64,000 bases of DNA, from the NCBI RefSeq assembly GCF_025567315.1, contig NZ_JAOQJE010000005.1, positions 124,001-188,000 of the forward strand. The letters are read 5' to 3'. Both the position numbers and the translations under genes were made by a program. How positions within the stretch are numbered: position 1 is the stretch's first letter; the number at the start of each line of letters is the position of its first letter. This document shows positions 14,858-23,292 of this stretch, in pieces. Below the pieces are notes generated by a model. The model was not told the DNA's origin. It did no database searches and worked only from the letters and a program-made list of their open reading frames with translations. The DNA is from Agathobaculum ammoniilyticum (GTDB lineage Bacteria; Bacillota; Clostridia; Oscillospirales; Butyricicoccaceae).

Positions 14858-15581
14858 CTTCCAGCATCCACCTCCATTCGCTGATGGGTCGGGTGATTGG
14901 TGCGCCGTTCTCGCGGTACTCGGTGAAGGTGCGGATGCGGCGCAGAAAGGCTTTCCATGTTTCAGGGTGATACTGCTGCACCGCTTGATATTGGCGGCCG
15001 AGCGGCAGGTTCGAGGTGATATATACCTTGGTGTAGCACGCGACTTTGTCGCTGTACCGGGCGGGCAGCATGAGCGGGTAAATGTCCAGCAGGTTGAGCA
15101 TTTCTTCGATGGGGATTTGCGACGCAAATTCCTCAAATACGATCACGTCCTGTCCGTGGTAATCGTCGAAAGAAACGCCGCGTCCGTTCCGGTAGTTGGT
15201 CACGCGGTAGATGTCGCGCGGATCGTGCCGCCGATAAATGCCGCTTGTTTTGCCGGTACCGGTCGCACCATAAAGATATTGCGTTTCCACGATGCGGTTC
15301 TGCTCGGCATATTTCTCGGACAGCAGCGTCTGCCGTAGCATGTCGATTTCCTTCACCCGGAACGCCAGCTTGGGATTTTCACGGATGATCTGCGAAGTTG
15401 TCTTTCCGGCGGCAATGTCTTCAAGCAGAGTGGTCATCTCGGGGGCTTTCTCGCTCTGCGGCAGCGGCATGTGCCCAAACTCTTCAAAGCTATCTGGCAC
15501 AACCGTTTCGGCTTTTTCGGTATCCGACCATTTGCCGCCTTTTTGAATATAATCGCGGTTTTCCTGCGCGCTTCCGTATGT
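14850..15581 (-). pseudogene. Rep protein (superfamily 3 helicase half), 5' truncated
   Basis: The frame can be read from an in-frame stop at 15584-15582: it opens GSAQENRDYIQKGGKWSD, then FEEFGHMP, which in CRESS-type plasmid Rep proteins is the end of the HUH nickase domain. Downstream is the helicase with Walker A GATGTGKTSG, Walker B VIVFEEF and the sensor-like VYITSNLPL. The HUH nickase (about 120 residues) is missing and there is no proper start, so the protein could not nick an origin. The break point coincides with the join to the AzlC/AzlD chimera. Confidence 0.75.
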
Positions 15582-15608
15582 TTATTATATAATTTCAAGA
15601 GGGGTGCC

Positions 15609-15962
15609 ATGAGGGAACGCAATATCGTTTTAAACGCGCTAAAATGTGTATTCCCATATACCATCCCGATTTTTGCGGGATTTTGGTTTTGGGGATTGGC
15701 CTACGGCATCTACATGAACGTTTCGGGGTTCAGCTTTGTATATCCGATGGTCATGAGCCTGCTGGTTTTTGCCGGATCGGTAGAGCTTGTGGTGGTTTAC
15801 TGCCTTAGAGATGTCTCTGTCTTTGGCGGGAACCACGGTTTGCCGGAGCTGATTGCGGCGGCTGTGGTTGTGGGATTGCACCTTTGGAAAAAGCAGATGC
15901 TTCTCTCCCTCACGGGCGGGACCGTCTGCTATATGCTGCTTGTGCAGATGGTTTTTAAGTGA
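15609..15962 (+). pseudogene. AzlC-AzlD chimera formed by an internal deletion (117 aa)
   Basis: Residues 1 to about 62 match the AzlC N-terminus (FPYTIPIFAGFWFWGLAYGI, SGFSFVYPMVMSLLVFAGSVE). From about residue 63 the sequence is the AzlD C-terminal half (VVYCLRDVSVFGGNHGLPEL, HLWKKQMLLSLTGGTVCYM). Normal AzlC is about 230 and AzlD about 100 residues, so roughly 170 AzlC codons and the first half of AzlD are gone and the remainder is joined in frame. The two proteins form a branched-chain amino acid exporter; this remnant probably has no transport activity. A good ribosome site (AAGAGGGG) is retained before ATG 15609. Confidence 0.75.
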
Positions 15963-16167
15963 TTTTCGAGTAAAACATACCGATAGCGGTTGATTCTAAC
16001 GCCTGGATGGGCTGTGTAGTCGTCTGTCCGCTTGTTTTTGTGGTTTTTCCGCAAGGCGCTTGAAAGGGACCTGACCCAAAAAGGTGAGACACGATGGAAG
16101 AGAACGTACGTATTTTAATTGGTATAGGGGATATTCCACGGCCTGGCATAATCCTCATATATTGCGT

Positions 16168-16413
16168 TTAGCCGAACAGGCCCCGTTTTTTGTAGGGCTC
16201 TTTGCGGATTTCGCCCGCCTCATAACCCGTAGAGCAGATAGCGTTCCGCAGGGCTTGCTCGTCCAGTTCTTCCGGGGTGAGGATTTCCGTTTCTCCCTTG
16301 CTGTGAGAGGAACGCACTTTTTTTACGGGGCAGGCTTTGCGGACCGCATCGTTGACATGGGCCTCGCACATCCCGCACATCATCCCACTGACCTGTACCG
16401 TGTATTTCCACAT
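16168..16413 (-). CDS. Heavy-metal-associated (HMA/CopZ-like) domain protein (81 aa)
   Basis: The ferredoxin-like HMA fold is indicated by YTVQVSGMMCGMCEAHVNDA, whose CGMC replaces the usual CxxC metal-binding loop, and by a C-terminal extension with ALRNAICSTGYEAG. CopZ-type proteins carry Cu(I) or other soft metals in the cytosol. Start ATG 16413 has AGAGGAGG upstream. A promoter (minus strand TTGCAT 16486-16481, 17-base spacer, TATCCT 16463-16458) is followed at once by the dyad GGTTAG-CGTCAA-CTAACC, so it appears repressible. It diverges from the TetR gene. Confidence 0.75.
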   Translation of the reverse strand: MWKYTVQVSGMMCGMCEAHVNDAVRKACPVKKVRSSHSKGETEILTPEELDEQALRNAICSTGYEAGEIRKEPYKKRGLFG

Positions 16414-16437
16414 ATGGATGTCCTCCTCTTTATAATT

Positions 16438-16455
16438 GGTTAGCGTCAACTAACC
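16438..16455. promoter_or_regulatory. Operator-like dyad upstream of the HMA gene
   Basis: GGTTAG-CGTCAA-CTAACC sits directly downstream of the HMA gene's -10 box. The same GTTAGC-N4-xCTAACC pattern recurs at 17299-17315 before the ABC exporter genes, linking them to one regulator, probably the TetR protein between them. Confidence 0.55.
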
Positions 16456-16555
16456 AAAGGATACTATAAATTTGTCCGGAATGCAAGCACCAGTTGAGTC
16501 GCATATCGCTTCCCGTCGACTTTTTGGCCGGTGCGCCAAAAATATGGTTTTCCGG

Positions 16556-16608
16556 TTGACAAATGCAAAGCCGCGTAGTACAATAACGATGTTATATAAC
16601 AGTGTTAT
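16556..16608 (+). promoter_or_regulatory. tetR promoter with tandem operator dyads
   Basis: TTGACA (16556-16561), 17-base spacer, TACAAT (16579-16584). Two abutting 13-bp dyads, ATAACGATGTTAT (16583-16595) and ATAACAGTGTTAT (16596-16608), cover the -10 box and start point. This is the expected place for autorepression by the TetR protein. Confidence 0.7.
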
Positions 16609-16624
16609 TGTGAGGTGCAGCTAA

Positions 16625-17251
16625 ATGGAAGAGGGAGCCACCACCACATTGGAGAACATCGAACAGGCCGCGCTGGCTGAATTTCTGGACAAGGGGTTTC
16701 AGGGCGCTTCGCTGCGGCAGATTGTCAAGAACGCCGGCGTGACCACCGGCGCCTTTTACGGTTACTTTTCCAGCAAGGAGGCACTGTTCGCTTCGATCGT
16801 GGAGCCGCACGCTGCCGCCCTGATGGGCCGGTTCATGGAGGCGCAGCTTTCCTTTGCCGAGTTGCCTGAGACCGAGCAGCCGGCGCATGTGGGGAAGGAA
16901 TCCGGCGCCTATCTCACCTGGATGGTGGACTACATCTGCCAGCATCGGGAGCCGGTAAAGCTGCTGCTGTGCGGGGCGGAAGGCACCAGCTATGAGAACT
17001 TTGTCCATAACATGGTGGAGGTGGAGGTCGAGGCAACCCTCGAGTATATCGAGGTTCTGCGCCGCGCGGGGCAGGAGGTTCCGCCGTTGGATCGCTCCCT
17101 GTGCCATATCATTGCCAGCGGCATGTTCAACAGCATTTTTGAGGTAGTGGTCCACGATATGCCGCACGACCAGGCGCTGCGGGATGTGCAGCAGCTGCGG
17201 GCGTTTTACACCGGCGGATGGGAGCGTCTGTTTGAGCTTTCGTTTGGTTGA
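16625..17251 (+). CDS. TetR/AcrR family transcriptional regulator
   Basis: 208 residues. N-terminal HTH (about 10-55): NIEQAALAEFLDKGFQGASL, then a GVTTGAFYGYFSSKEALF recognition segment, the classic TetR signature. The C-terminal ligand-binding part is helical and contains several Cys and His residues (ICQHREPVKLLLCG, LCHIIASG), so metal or small-molecule sensing is possible. It lies immediately upstream of two ABC exporter genes and divergent from the HMA gene, all with dyad sites, so it is the probable repressor of both. Inducer unknown. Confidence 0.85.
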   Translation: MEEGATTTLENIEQAALAEFLDKGFQGASLRQIVKNAGVTTGAFYGYFSSKEALFASIVEPHAAALMGRFMEAQLSFAELPETEQPAHVGKESGAYLTWMVDYICQHREPVKLLLCGAEGTSYENFVHNMVEVEVEATLEYIEVLRRAGQEVPPLDRSLCHIIASGMFNSIFEVVVHDMPHDQALRDVQQLRAFYTGGWERLFELSFG

Positions 17252-17298
17252 ACACAGTAGGGAATGCGGCATCGTATTCCCTGTTGTTTTGACATAAA

Positions 17299-17315
17299 GT
17301 TAGCAAAAGCTAACC
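17299..17315. promoter_or_regulatory. Operator-like dyad before the ABC exporter operon
   Basis: GTTAGC-AAAA-GCTAAC, a perfect 6-bp-arm dyad, lies just after a TTGACA (17289-17294) and 18 bases before the ABC start codon. No convincing -10 box is visible. It matches the dyad upstream of the HMA gene. Confidence 0.55.
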
Positions 17316-17332
17316 AAAAGGAGGTTATTTAG

Positions 17333-19135
17333 ATGAAAAACAAAAAGAAGAGCGATCTGGCCATCCTGCTAGACTATGCGGGCAGCCGAAAGGGGCTGAC
17401 CTTTCTGGGGCTGGCACTGTCGGCTGTATCCATGCTACTGAGCATGGCGCCGTACATCTGCATCTGGCTGGCCGCCCGCGATCTGATCGCCGCCGCACCG
17501 GACTGGACGCGGGCGCAAAACGTTACCCGCTGGGGCTGGCTGGCGTTTGCCTTTGCGGTGGGCGGCATCGTCCTGTATTTTGCGGGGCTGATGTGTACCC
17601 ACCTGGCGGCGTTTCGCACCGCGGCCAACATCCGCAAGCGGGGCATGGCCCATATGATGAAAGCGCCGCTGGGCTTTTTCGACGCCAATGCGTCCGGTCT
17701 GATCCGCGGCCGGCTGGATGCGGCGGCGGCCGATACCGAAACGCTGCTGGCGCACAACCTGGCGGATATCATCGGAACGATCGTCCTGTTTGTGAGCATG
17801 CTGGCGCTGATGGTCGCCTTTGATTGGCGGATGGGAGCCGCCTGCCTGCTGGCCGCGGTGATCTCAGTGATCGCCATGTTTTCCATGATGGGCGGCAAAA
17901 ACGCCAAAATTATGGCGGAGTATCAGGCCGCGCTGGACCGTATCAGCAAGGCGGGTACTGAGTATGTGCGCGGCATTCCGGTGGTCAAGATATTCCAGCA
18001 GACGGTCTATTCGTTCAAGGCTTTCCAGCAGGCGATCGAGGATTACAGCACCAAGGCCGAGTACTACCAGGCGGATGTGTGCCGAGTACCCCAGTCCGTA
18101 AACCTGACCTTCACCGAGGGCGCGTTCGTGTTTTTGGTACCCGCGGCGCTGTTCCTCGCGCCCAGCGCGCTGGCCGCAGGCAGTCTGGCCGGTTTTATCA
18201 CCAATTTTGCCTTTTACGCGGTGTTTTCGGCTATCATCTCCACCGCGCTGGCCAAGATCATGTTTGCCGCCTCGGGGATGATGCTGGCGAGCGCTGCGCT
18301 GAGCCGTATCGATAAGGTCATGTGCGCCCCCAGCCTGCAGTCGCCACAGCATCCGCGGACGCCCTGCGGCAGTCGGGTGGCGTTTCGGGACGTCAGCTTT
18401 ACCTATGATGGTGCGGAAACGCCCGCGCTGTCCCATGTTTCCTTCACAGTGGAGCCAGGGCAGACGGTCGCGCTGGTTGGTCCTTCGGGCGGGGGCAAGA
18501 CCACAGCCGCCAGCCTGATCCCCCGCTTCTGGGATGCGTCGTCGGGCGTGGTGGAGGTCGGCGGTGTGGACGTGCGGCAGATTGACCCGCACACGTTGAT
18601 GGAGCAGGTCGCGTTCGTTTTCCAGAACAGCCGCCTGTTTAAGACCTCCATTCTGGAAAATGTCCGCGCCGCCCGTCCGGAAGCCGCGCGGGAACAGGTG
18701 GAAGCCGCGCTTGCGGCAGCGCAATGCGGAGATATTCTGCAAAAGCTGCCGAACGGGCTGGATACCCGAATCGGTTCGGACGGGACCTATCTTTCGGGCG
18801 GCGAGGCCCAGCGCATTGCGCTGGCAAGGGCGATCCTGAAGGATGCGCCCATCGTGGTGCTGGATGAGGCCACCGCCTTTGCCGATCCCGAAAACGAGGT
18901 GCGGATCCAGAAGGCCCTCACCGCGCTGACCAGGGACCGGACCGTCATCATGATCGCCCATCGCCTGTCCACCGTCGTGGGGGCGGATAAGATCATTGTG
19001 CTGGAGGAAGGGCGCATCGCGGAGCAAGGCACGCATGAGGAGCTGGTCGCCGCCACGGGGCTGTACGCCAGAATGTGGGCGGACTATAACACGGCGGTCC
19101 AGTGGAAGATCACCAGCGAAAGGGAGGCAGAGTAA
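17333..19135 (+). CDS. ABC exporter, fused permease-ATPase, subunit A (600 aa)
   Basis: N-terminal six-helix ABC_membrane domain (about 20-310) and C-terminal ATPase (about 345-585) with Walker A GPSGGGKTT, signature LSGGEAQRIALARA and Walker B VVLDEATAF. Paired head to tail with a second half-exporter two bases downstream, so the two should form a heterodimer. The arrangement TetR plus two roughly 600-residue half exporters is common in Firmicutes for drug, peptide or metal-chelator export, and resembles YbtPQ/IrtAB-type pairs. The substrate is not evident; the HMA neighbour hints at metals. The ribosome site AAAAGGAGG is strong. Confidence 0.85.
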   Translation: MKNKKKSDLAILLDYAGSRKGLTFLGLALSAVSMLLSMAPYICIWLAARDLIAAAPDWTRAQNVTRWGWLAFAFAVGGIVLYFAGLMCTHLAAFRTAANIRKRGMAHMMKAPLGFFDANASGLIRGRLDAAAADTETLLAHNLADIIGTIVLFVSMLALMVAFDWRMGAACLLAAVISVIAMFSMMGGKNAKIMAEYQAALDRISKAGTEYVRGIPVVKIFQQTVYSFKAFQQAIEDYSTKAEYYQADVCRVPQSVNLTFTEGAFVFLVPAALFLAPSALAAGSLAGFITNFAFYAVFSAIISTALAKIMFAASGMMLASAALSRIDKVMCAPSLQSPQHPRTPCGSRVAFRDVSFTYDGAETPALSHVSFTVEPGQTVALVGPSGGGKTTAASLIPRFWDASSGVVEVGGVDVRQIDPHTLMEQVAFVFQNSRLFKTSILENVRAARPEAAREQVEAALAAAQCGDILQKLPNGLDTRIGSDGTYLSGGEAQRIALARAILKDAPIVVLDEATAFADPENEVRIQKALTALTRDRTVIMIAHRLSTVVGADKIIVLEEGRIAEQGTHEELVAATGLYARMWADYNTAVQWKITSEREAE

Positions 19136-19136
19136 C

Positions 19137-20879
19137 ATGTTTGGCAAAAAGTTTCAGCGCAAATACGCCCTGACCGCTCAAGGTGTGCAAACTGTCAAAA
19201 AAGGCACCTTCTGGACGGTCATCGTCAACCTGATCGTTCTGGGAGGCATCAGCATCTTGTACCTGCTGATGGACGGCTTTATGGGGGCGCTGACCGAGGG
19301 GGAGCCGCTGCCCAACGCGGCGCTTTTCATCACGGGGGTGCTGCTGTTCCTCCTACTGTCCTTTGCGACCCATTTGCAGCAGTATCGCGCCACCTACGGC
19401 CTAGTGTACAACGAGGTCAAGGCCACCCGCCTCAGTCTGGCGGAGCGCCTGCGCAAGCTTCCGTTGGGCTATTTCGGCAAGCGGGATCTGGCCGACCTGA
19501 CCGAGACCCTTATGGGGGACGTGAACCGCATGGAGCACGTCTGGTCGCATGTGCTGGGGTATCTGTACGGCGCGTACATCTCCACAGGGGTCGCGGCCGT
19601 ATGCCTGTTTGTATATGACTGGCGGCTGGCGGCCGCCTGCCTGTGGGGGGTGCCGGCGGCGTTTGGCCTGCTGTTCGGCAGCCGCAGGCTCGCGGGACGC
19701 AGCGCCGAGCGGACGAAAAAAGCCGCCGTCCGCGTGGCGGATGGGATGCAGGAGGCGCTGGAGAACATCCGCGAGATCCGCGCCGCCAACCAGCAGGCGC
19801 GTTACCTCGCAGAATTGGGGCAGAAGATCGACGAACATGAGCGGGTCACGATCCGCGGCGAATTATCCACCGGCCTTTTGGTGAACGCGGCCAGCGTGAT
19901 TATGCGCCTTGGTGTGGCGACGACCATCCTCGTGGGCGCGGAGCTGATTCTCTCCGGCCGCATCGACTTTATGCTGCTGTTCCTGTTCCTGCTGGTCATC
20001 ACCCGCATCTATGCGCCGTTCGACCAGAGCTTGGCGCTGATCGCGGAGATGTTCGTTTCCCAGGTCTCCGCCGACCGCATGATGGAGATTCAGGACATGC
20101 CCGTGGCAGAAGGTGCGGCGGCGTTTCAGCCCAACGGACACGACATTGTATTCGAGCATGTGGAGTTTGCCTACGACGAGAAAAAGGTGCTGCACGACGT
20201 GTGCTTTACAGCAAAAGAGGGCGAGGTGACCGCGCTGGTGGGTCCCTCCGGCTCGGGCAAGAGCACCTGCGCACGGCTGGCTGCCCGTTTGTGGGACGCT
20301 GCCGAGGGCGCAGTCAAGGTGGGCGGCGTGGATATCGCCACCGTGGAGCCGGAGGTGCTGCTAACGGATTACTCGATGGTGTTTCAGGACGTGGTGCTGT
20401 TCGACGATACGGTGCTGGAAAATATCCGTCTCGGCCGGCGCGGTGCGACCGATAAGGAGGTGCTGGCCGCAGCCAGAGCCGCCAACTGCGATGAATTCGT
20501 CCGCAAAATGCCGAACGGATACCATACCCCCATCGGGGAGAACGGCGCCCGTCTATCGGGCGGCGAGCGGCAGCGCATCTCGATCGCCCGGGCGCTGCTC
20601 AAGGACGCGCCCATCGTGCTGCTGGACGAGGCGACCGCCAGCCTGGACGTGGAAAACGAAACCAGGGTGCAGGGGGCGCTCTCCCGCCTGCTGGCCGGCA
20701 AGACCGTGCTGGTCATCGCCCACCGGATGCGCACCGTGGCCGGAGCCGACCATATCGTGGTGCTGGAAAACGGCCGCGTGGCGCAGCAGGGCTCGCCCGC
20801 GCAGCTGATGGCCGAGGGAGGCCTGTACCGGCGCATGGTGGAGCTGCAGCAGGAAAGCGCACAGTGGCGGCTCGCCTGA
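19137..20879 (+). CDS. ABC exporter, fused permease-ATPase, subunit B (580 aa)
   Basis: ATG 19137 follows the previous stop by one base and has GGGAGG upstream. Transmembrane domain about 20-310; ATPase about 335-570 with Walker A GPSGSGKST, signature LSGGERQRISIARA and Walker B IVLLDEATASLD. Both composite sites have the expected catalytic Glu, so neither subunit looks degenerate. It works as the partner of the preceding subunit at the cytoplasmic membrane. A weak AGCC-GACC-GGCT hairpin with T run follows the stop codon. Confidence 0.85.
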   Translation: MFGKKFQRKYALTAQGVQTVKKGTFWTVIVNLIVLGGISILYLLMDGFMGALTEGEPLPNAALFITGVLLFLLLSFATHLQQYRATYGLVYNEVKATRLSLAERLRKLPLGYFGKRDLADLTETLMGDVNRMEHVWSHVLGYLYGAYISTGVAAVCLFVYDWRLAAACLWGVPAAFGLLFGSRRLAGRSAERTKKAAVRVADGMQEALENIREIRAANQQARYLAELGQKIDEHERVTIRGELSTGLLVNAASVIMRLGVATTILVGAELILSGRIDFMLLFLFLLVITRIYAPFDQSLALIAEMFVSQVSADRMMEIQDMPVAEGAAAFQPNGHDIVFEHVEFAYDEKKVLHDVCFTAKEGEVTALVGPSGSGKSTCARLAARLWDAAEGAVKVGGVDIATVEPEVLLTDYSMVFQDVVLFDDTVLENIRLGRRGATDKEVLAAARAANCDEFVRKMPNGYHTPIGENGARLSGGERQRISIARALLKDAPIVLLDEATASLDVENETRVQGALSRLLAGKTVLVIAHRMRTVAGADHIVVLENGRVAQQGSPAQLMAEGGLYRRMVELQQESAQWRLA

Positions 20880-21357
20880 GCCGACCGGCTTTTTCCGGCA
20901 CTAGGCGCTGGCGCAGGACCAGTCGAAAGACGCTTACCATTTCTCGGTGGGAATCCAGTGCGAGCGGGACGTCTCATCCATGCCGCTGCTGATAAAAGGC
21001 GCGGAGCGGAAAAGGTATGTCGAAAAAAAGAATATTACGAAAAACACGACCGGAGAAAAAAACCGGAAATGTAAGAGGGCAAACGGTCGATAAGGCTCCC
21101 AGCTTCTGGAACGGCAGTGGGGAGCAAGTTTTTGCCCGTAAAACGAATGGGACTGCGGGCGGGAGCCACAAATGCTAAAACACACATAAAAAGTATATTT
21201 TGTTTGGATATATTGCGCATATGATTGGATAGAAACGCAAAAAGAAGGCATTTGATTCGTACAAAAGTGGCATTGCAAGAAAAAATATGAAAATGGTATA
21301 CTATATGCATAACAAAACATTTGCAACACAAGAAGGATCAAATAAGGAGGTTTCCCC
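20880..21357. other. Intergenic region (478 bases) with promoter of the dehydrogenase gene
   Basis: After a short T-tailed hairpin at about 20880-20895 no gene-like frame with a ribosome site is visible. At its right end TTGCAA (21273-21278), 18-base spacer and TATACT (21297-21302) form a good promoter 55 bases before the dehydrogenase start, which itself has AAGGAGG. The stretch 20930-21240 holds nothing I recognise. Confidence 0.6.
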
Positions 21358-23268
21358 ATGTTGTTCCATACCACTGACGCGCATGAAAAGCTGCGCGCTG
21401 AGATCCGCGCTTTCGCGGAAAAAGAGGTCAAGCCGCAGGCCTTCCTCATGGACAAGGAGAATGAATTTCCGGCAGAAGCCGTCCGGAAAATGGGCAAGCT
21501 CGGATATATGGGGTTGCCTTATCCCAAGGAATACGGCGGCGCCGGACAGGATGTGCTGAGCTACGCAATCGCGGTTGAGGAACTGTCGCGCGTGGACGGC
21601 GGCACGGGCGTTATCCTGTCCGCCCATGTGTCGCTCGGCTCGTGGCCGATCTTCGCATTCGGCACCGAGGAGCAGAAGCAGAAATATCTGGTTCCGCTGG
21701 CAAAGGGCGAAAAGATCGCCGCGTTCGGCCTGACCGAACCGAATGCCGGTTCTGACGCAGGCGGCACCGAGACGACCGCGATCGATAAGGGCGACCATTA
21801 TCTGCTCAACGGCGGCAAGATCTTCATCACTAACGCGCCCAAGGCGGATACCTATGTGGTGTTCGCGGTCACCACGCCGGATATCGGTACCCGCGGCATT
21901 TCGGCCTTTATCGTCGAAAAGGGGTGGGAAGGCTTTAGCTTTGGCGACCATTATGACAAAATGGGCATCCGCTCCTCGTCCACCGCAGAGCTGATCTTCA
22001 ACGATGTGAAAGTACCCAAGGAGAACCTGCTCGGCAAGGAGGGGCAGGGCTTCAAGATTGCGATGGCGACGCTGGATGGTGGGCGCATCGGCATCGCATC
22101 GCAGGCGCTTGGCATCGCGCAGGGCGCGTATGAAGCGGCGGTGGATTACGCCAAGGAGCGCGTGCAGTTCGGCAAGCCGATCGGCTTCCAGCAGGCGATC
22201 TCGTTCAAGATCGCGGATATGGCGACCAAGCTGCGCTGCGCGCGGATGCTGGTCTACTCCGCGGCTGAACTGAAGGAAGCGCACGAGCCGTATGCGATGG
22301 AGGCAGCGATGGCCAAGATGTATGCGTCCGACATCTCGCTCGAGGTCACCAACGACGCGCTGCAGATCTTCGGCGGCACGGGCTTCCTCAAGGGCATGGA
22401 TGTGGAACGCATGTACCGCGACGCCAAGATCACCACCATCTATGAAGGCACCAACGAGATCCAGCGCGTCGTGATCGCGTCCAACATCCTGGGCAGGCCG
22501 CCCAAGAGCGAGGGCGGCACCTCCAGCCGGCCCAAGAAGCCCGCGCCGGTCACGGGCGTGCGCAAGCACAACATACTCAAGGAAGGCTCGCCGGAAGAGA
22601 AGGTGGCGGCGCTGGTGGCGGCGCTGCAGAAGGACGGACACGACTTCACCGTCGGCATTTCAATCGATACTCCGATCACGCAGGCGGAGCGTGTGGTCTC
22701 CGCCGGACAGGGCATTGGCAGCAGGGAGAACATGAAGCTGGTCGAGGATCTGGCGCGCGCCGCGGGCGCGGCGGTCGGCTCCTCACGCCCAGTGGCGGAG
22801 ACGCTCAAATATGTACCGCTGGACCGCTATGTCGGCATGTCCGGCCAGAAATTCAAGGGCAACCTGTATATTGCCTGCGGTATCTCGGGCGCGATCCAGC
22901 ACCTTAAGGGTATCAAGGATGCCTCGACCATTGTAGCAATCAACAAGAACGGCAATGCGCCGATCTTCAAAAACTGCGACTACGGTATCGTGGGCGATGT
23001 CAACGAGATCCTGCCGCTGCTGACCGCTGCGCTCGATACCGGCGAAAAGCAACCCGCCCCGCCCATGGTCAAAATGAAACGCCCGCCTGTACCCAAGCCC
23101 GAGCCGATTGGCAAGCGCTATGTCTGCGGCGGCTGCGGCTACGAATACGTCCCCGAACTGGGCGACGAGGACGCGGAGGTCGCCCCCGGTACGCTGTTCG
23201 AAAAGCTGCCCGAGGAATGGGTGTGTCCGGAGTGCGGCGAAGGCAAGGATATGTTCATTGAAGCCTGA
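21358..23268 (+). CDS. Acyl-CoA dehydrogenase-EtfA-rubredoxin fusion (636 aa)
   Basis: Three modules in one chain. Residues 1 to about 380 are a butyryl-CoA-dehydrogenase-type enzyme with FGLTEPNAGSDAGG, the substrate-loop IYEGTNEIQR and the catalytic Glu363 in YEGT. Residues about 420-545 are the FAD-binding C-terminal half of EtfA (VVSAGQGIGSRENMKLVEDL, VGMSGQKF, ACGISGAIQHL). Residues about 588-630 are rubredoxin with Cys590, Cys593, Cys623 and Cys626 for one iron. The EtfA N-terminal half and EtfB are absent. The layout suggests electrons passing from acyl-CoA through FADs to rubredoxin, and the next gene is a rubredoxin-accepting flavodiiron protein. Direction and substrate are inferred. 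Confidence 0.9.
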   Translation: MLFHTTDAHEKLRAEIRAFAEKEVKPQAFLMDKENEFPAEAVRKMGKLGYMGLPYPKEYGGAGQDVLSYAIAVEELSRVDGGTGVILSAHVSLGSWPIFAFGTEEQKQKYLVPLAKGEKIAAFGLTEPNAGSDAGGTETTAIDKGDHYLLNGGKIFITNAPKADTYVVFAVTTPDIGTRGISAFIVEKGWEGFSFGDHYDKMGIRSSSTAELIFNDVKVPKENLLGKEGQGFKIAMATLDGGRIGIASQALGIAQGAYEAAVDYAKERVQFGKPIGFQQAISFKIADMATKLRCARMLVYSAAELKEAHEPYAMEAAMAKMYASDISLEVTNDALQIFGGTGFLKGMDVERMYRDAKITTIYEGTNEIQRVVIASNILGRPPKSEGGTSSRPKKPAPVTGVRKHNILKEGSPEEKVAALVAALQKDGHDFTVGISIDTPITQAERVVSAGQGIGSRENMKLVEDLARAAGAAVGSSRPVAETLKYVPLDRYVGMSGQKFKGNLYIACGISGAIQHLKGIKDASTIVAINKNGNAPIFKNCDYGIVGDVNEILPLLTAALDTGEKQPAPPMVKMKRPPVPKPEPIGKRYVCGGCGYEYVPELGDEDAEVAPGTLFEKLPEEWVCPECGEGKDMFIEA

Positions 23269-23292
23269 CTGGAAGAATAAGGAGGAGAATAT

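Larger units (their letters stand above)
11794..15581 (-). mobile_element. Decayed integrative element (Int-Xis-FtsK-Rep), right end truncated
   Basis: Four minus-strand genes, Rep helicase, FtsK-like ATPase, Xis-like HTH and tyrosine integrase, form a compact replication/transfer/integration module with the integrase nearest the tRNA-Ser fragment. The order is reminiscent of actinomycete AICEs (rep, tra, xis, int), here in a Clostridia genome. The integrase is frameshifted and the Rep gene lacks its 5' half, and no second attachment copy was found by eye at the right, so the element is probably immobile. Confidence 0.6.

Noticed and set aside
16094..16174. A 26-codon plus-strand frame (MEENVRILIG start) with an AAAAAGGTGAG ribosome-like site
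   Set aside because: The site is plausible but the peptide is short, overlaps the HMA gene's 3' end and matches nothing I know; not enough to call.
20934..21497. A 187-codon minus-strand frame in the 478-base gap before the dehydrogenase gene
   Set aside because: Phe/Ser/Cys-rich, runs into the certain dehydrogenase gene and its promoter, and has no ribosome site.
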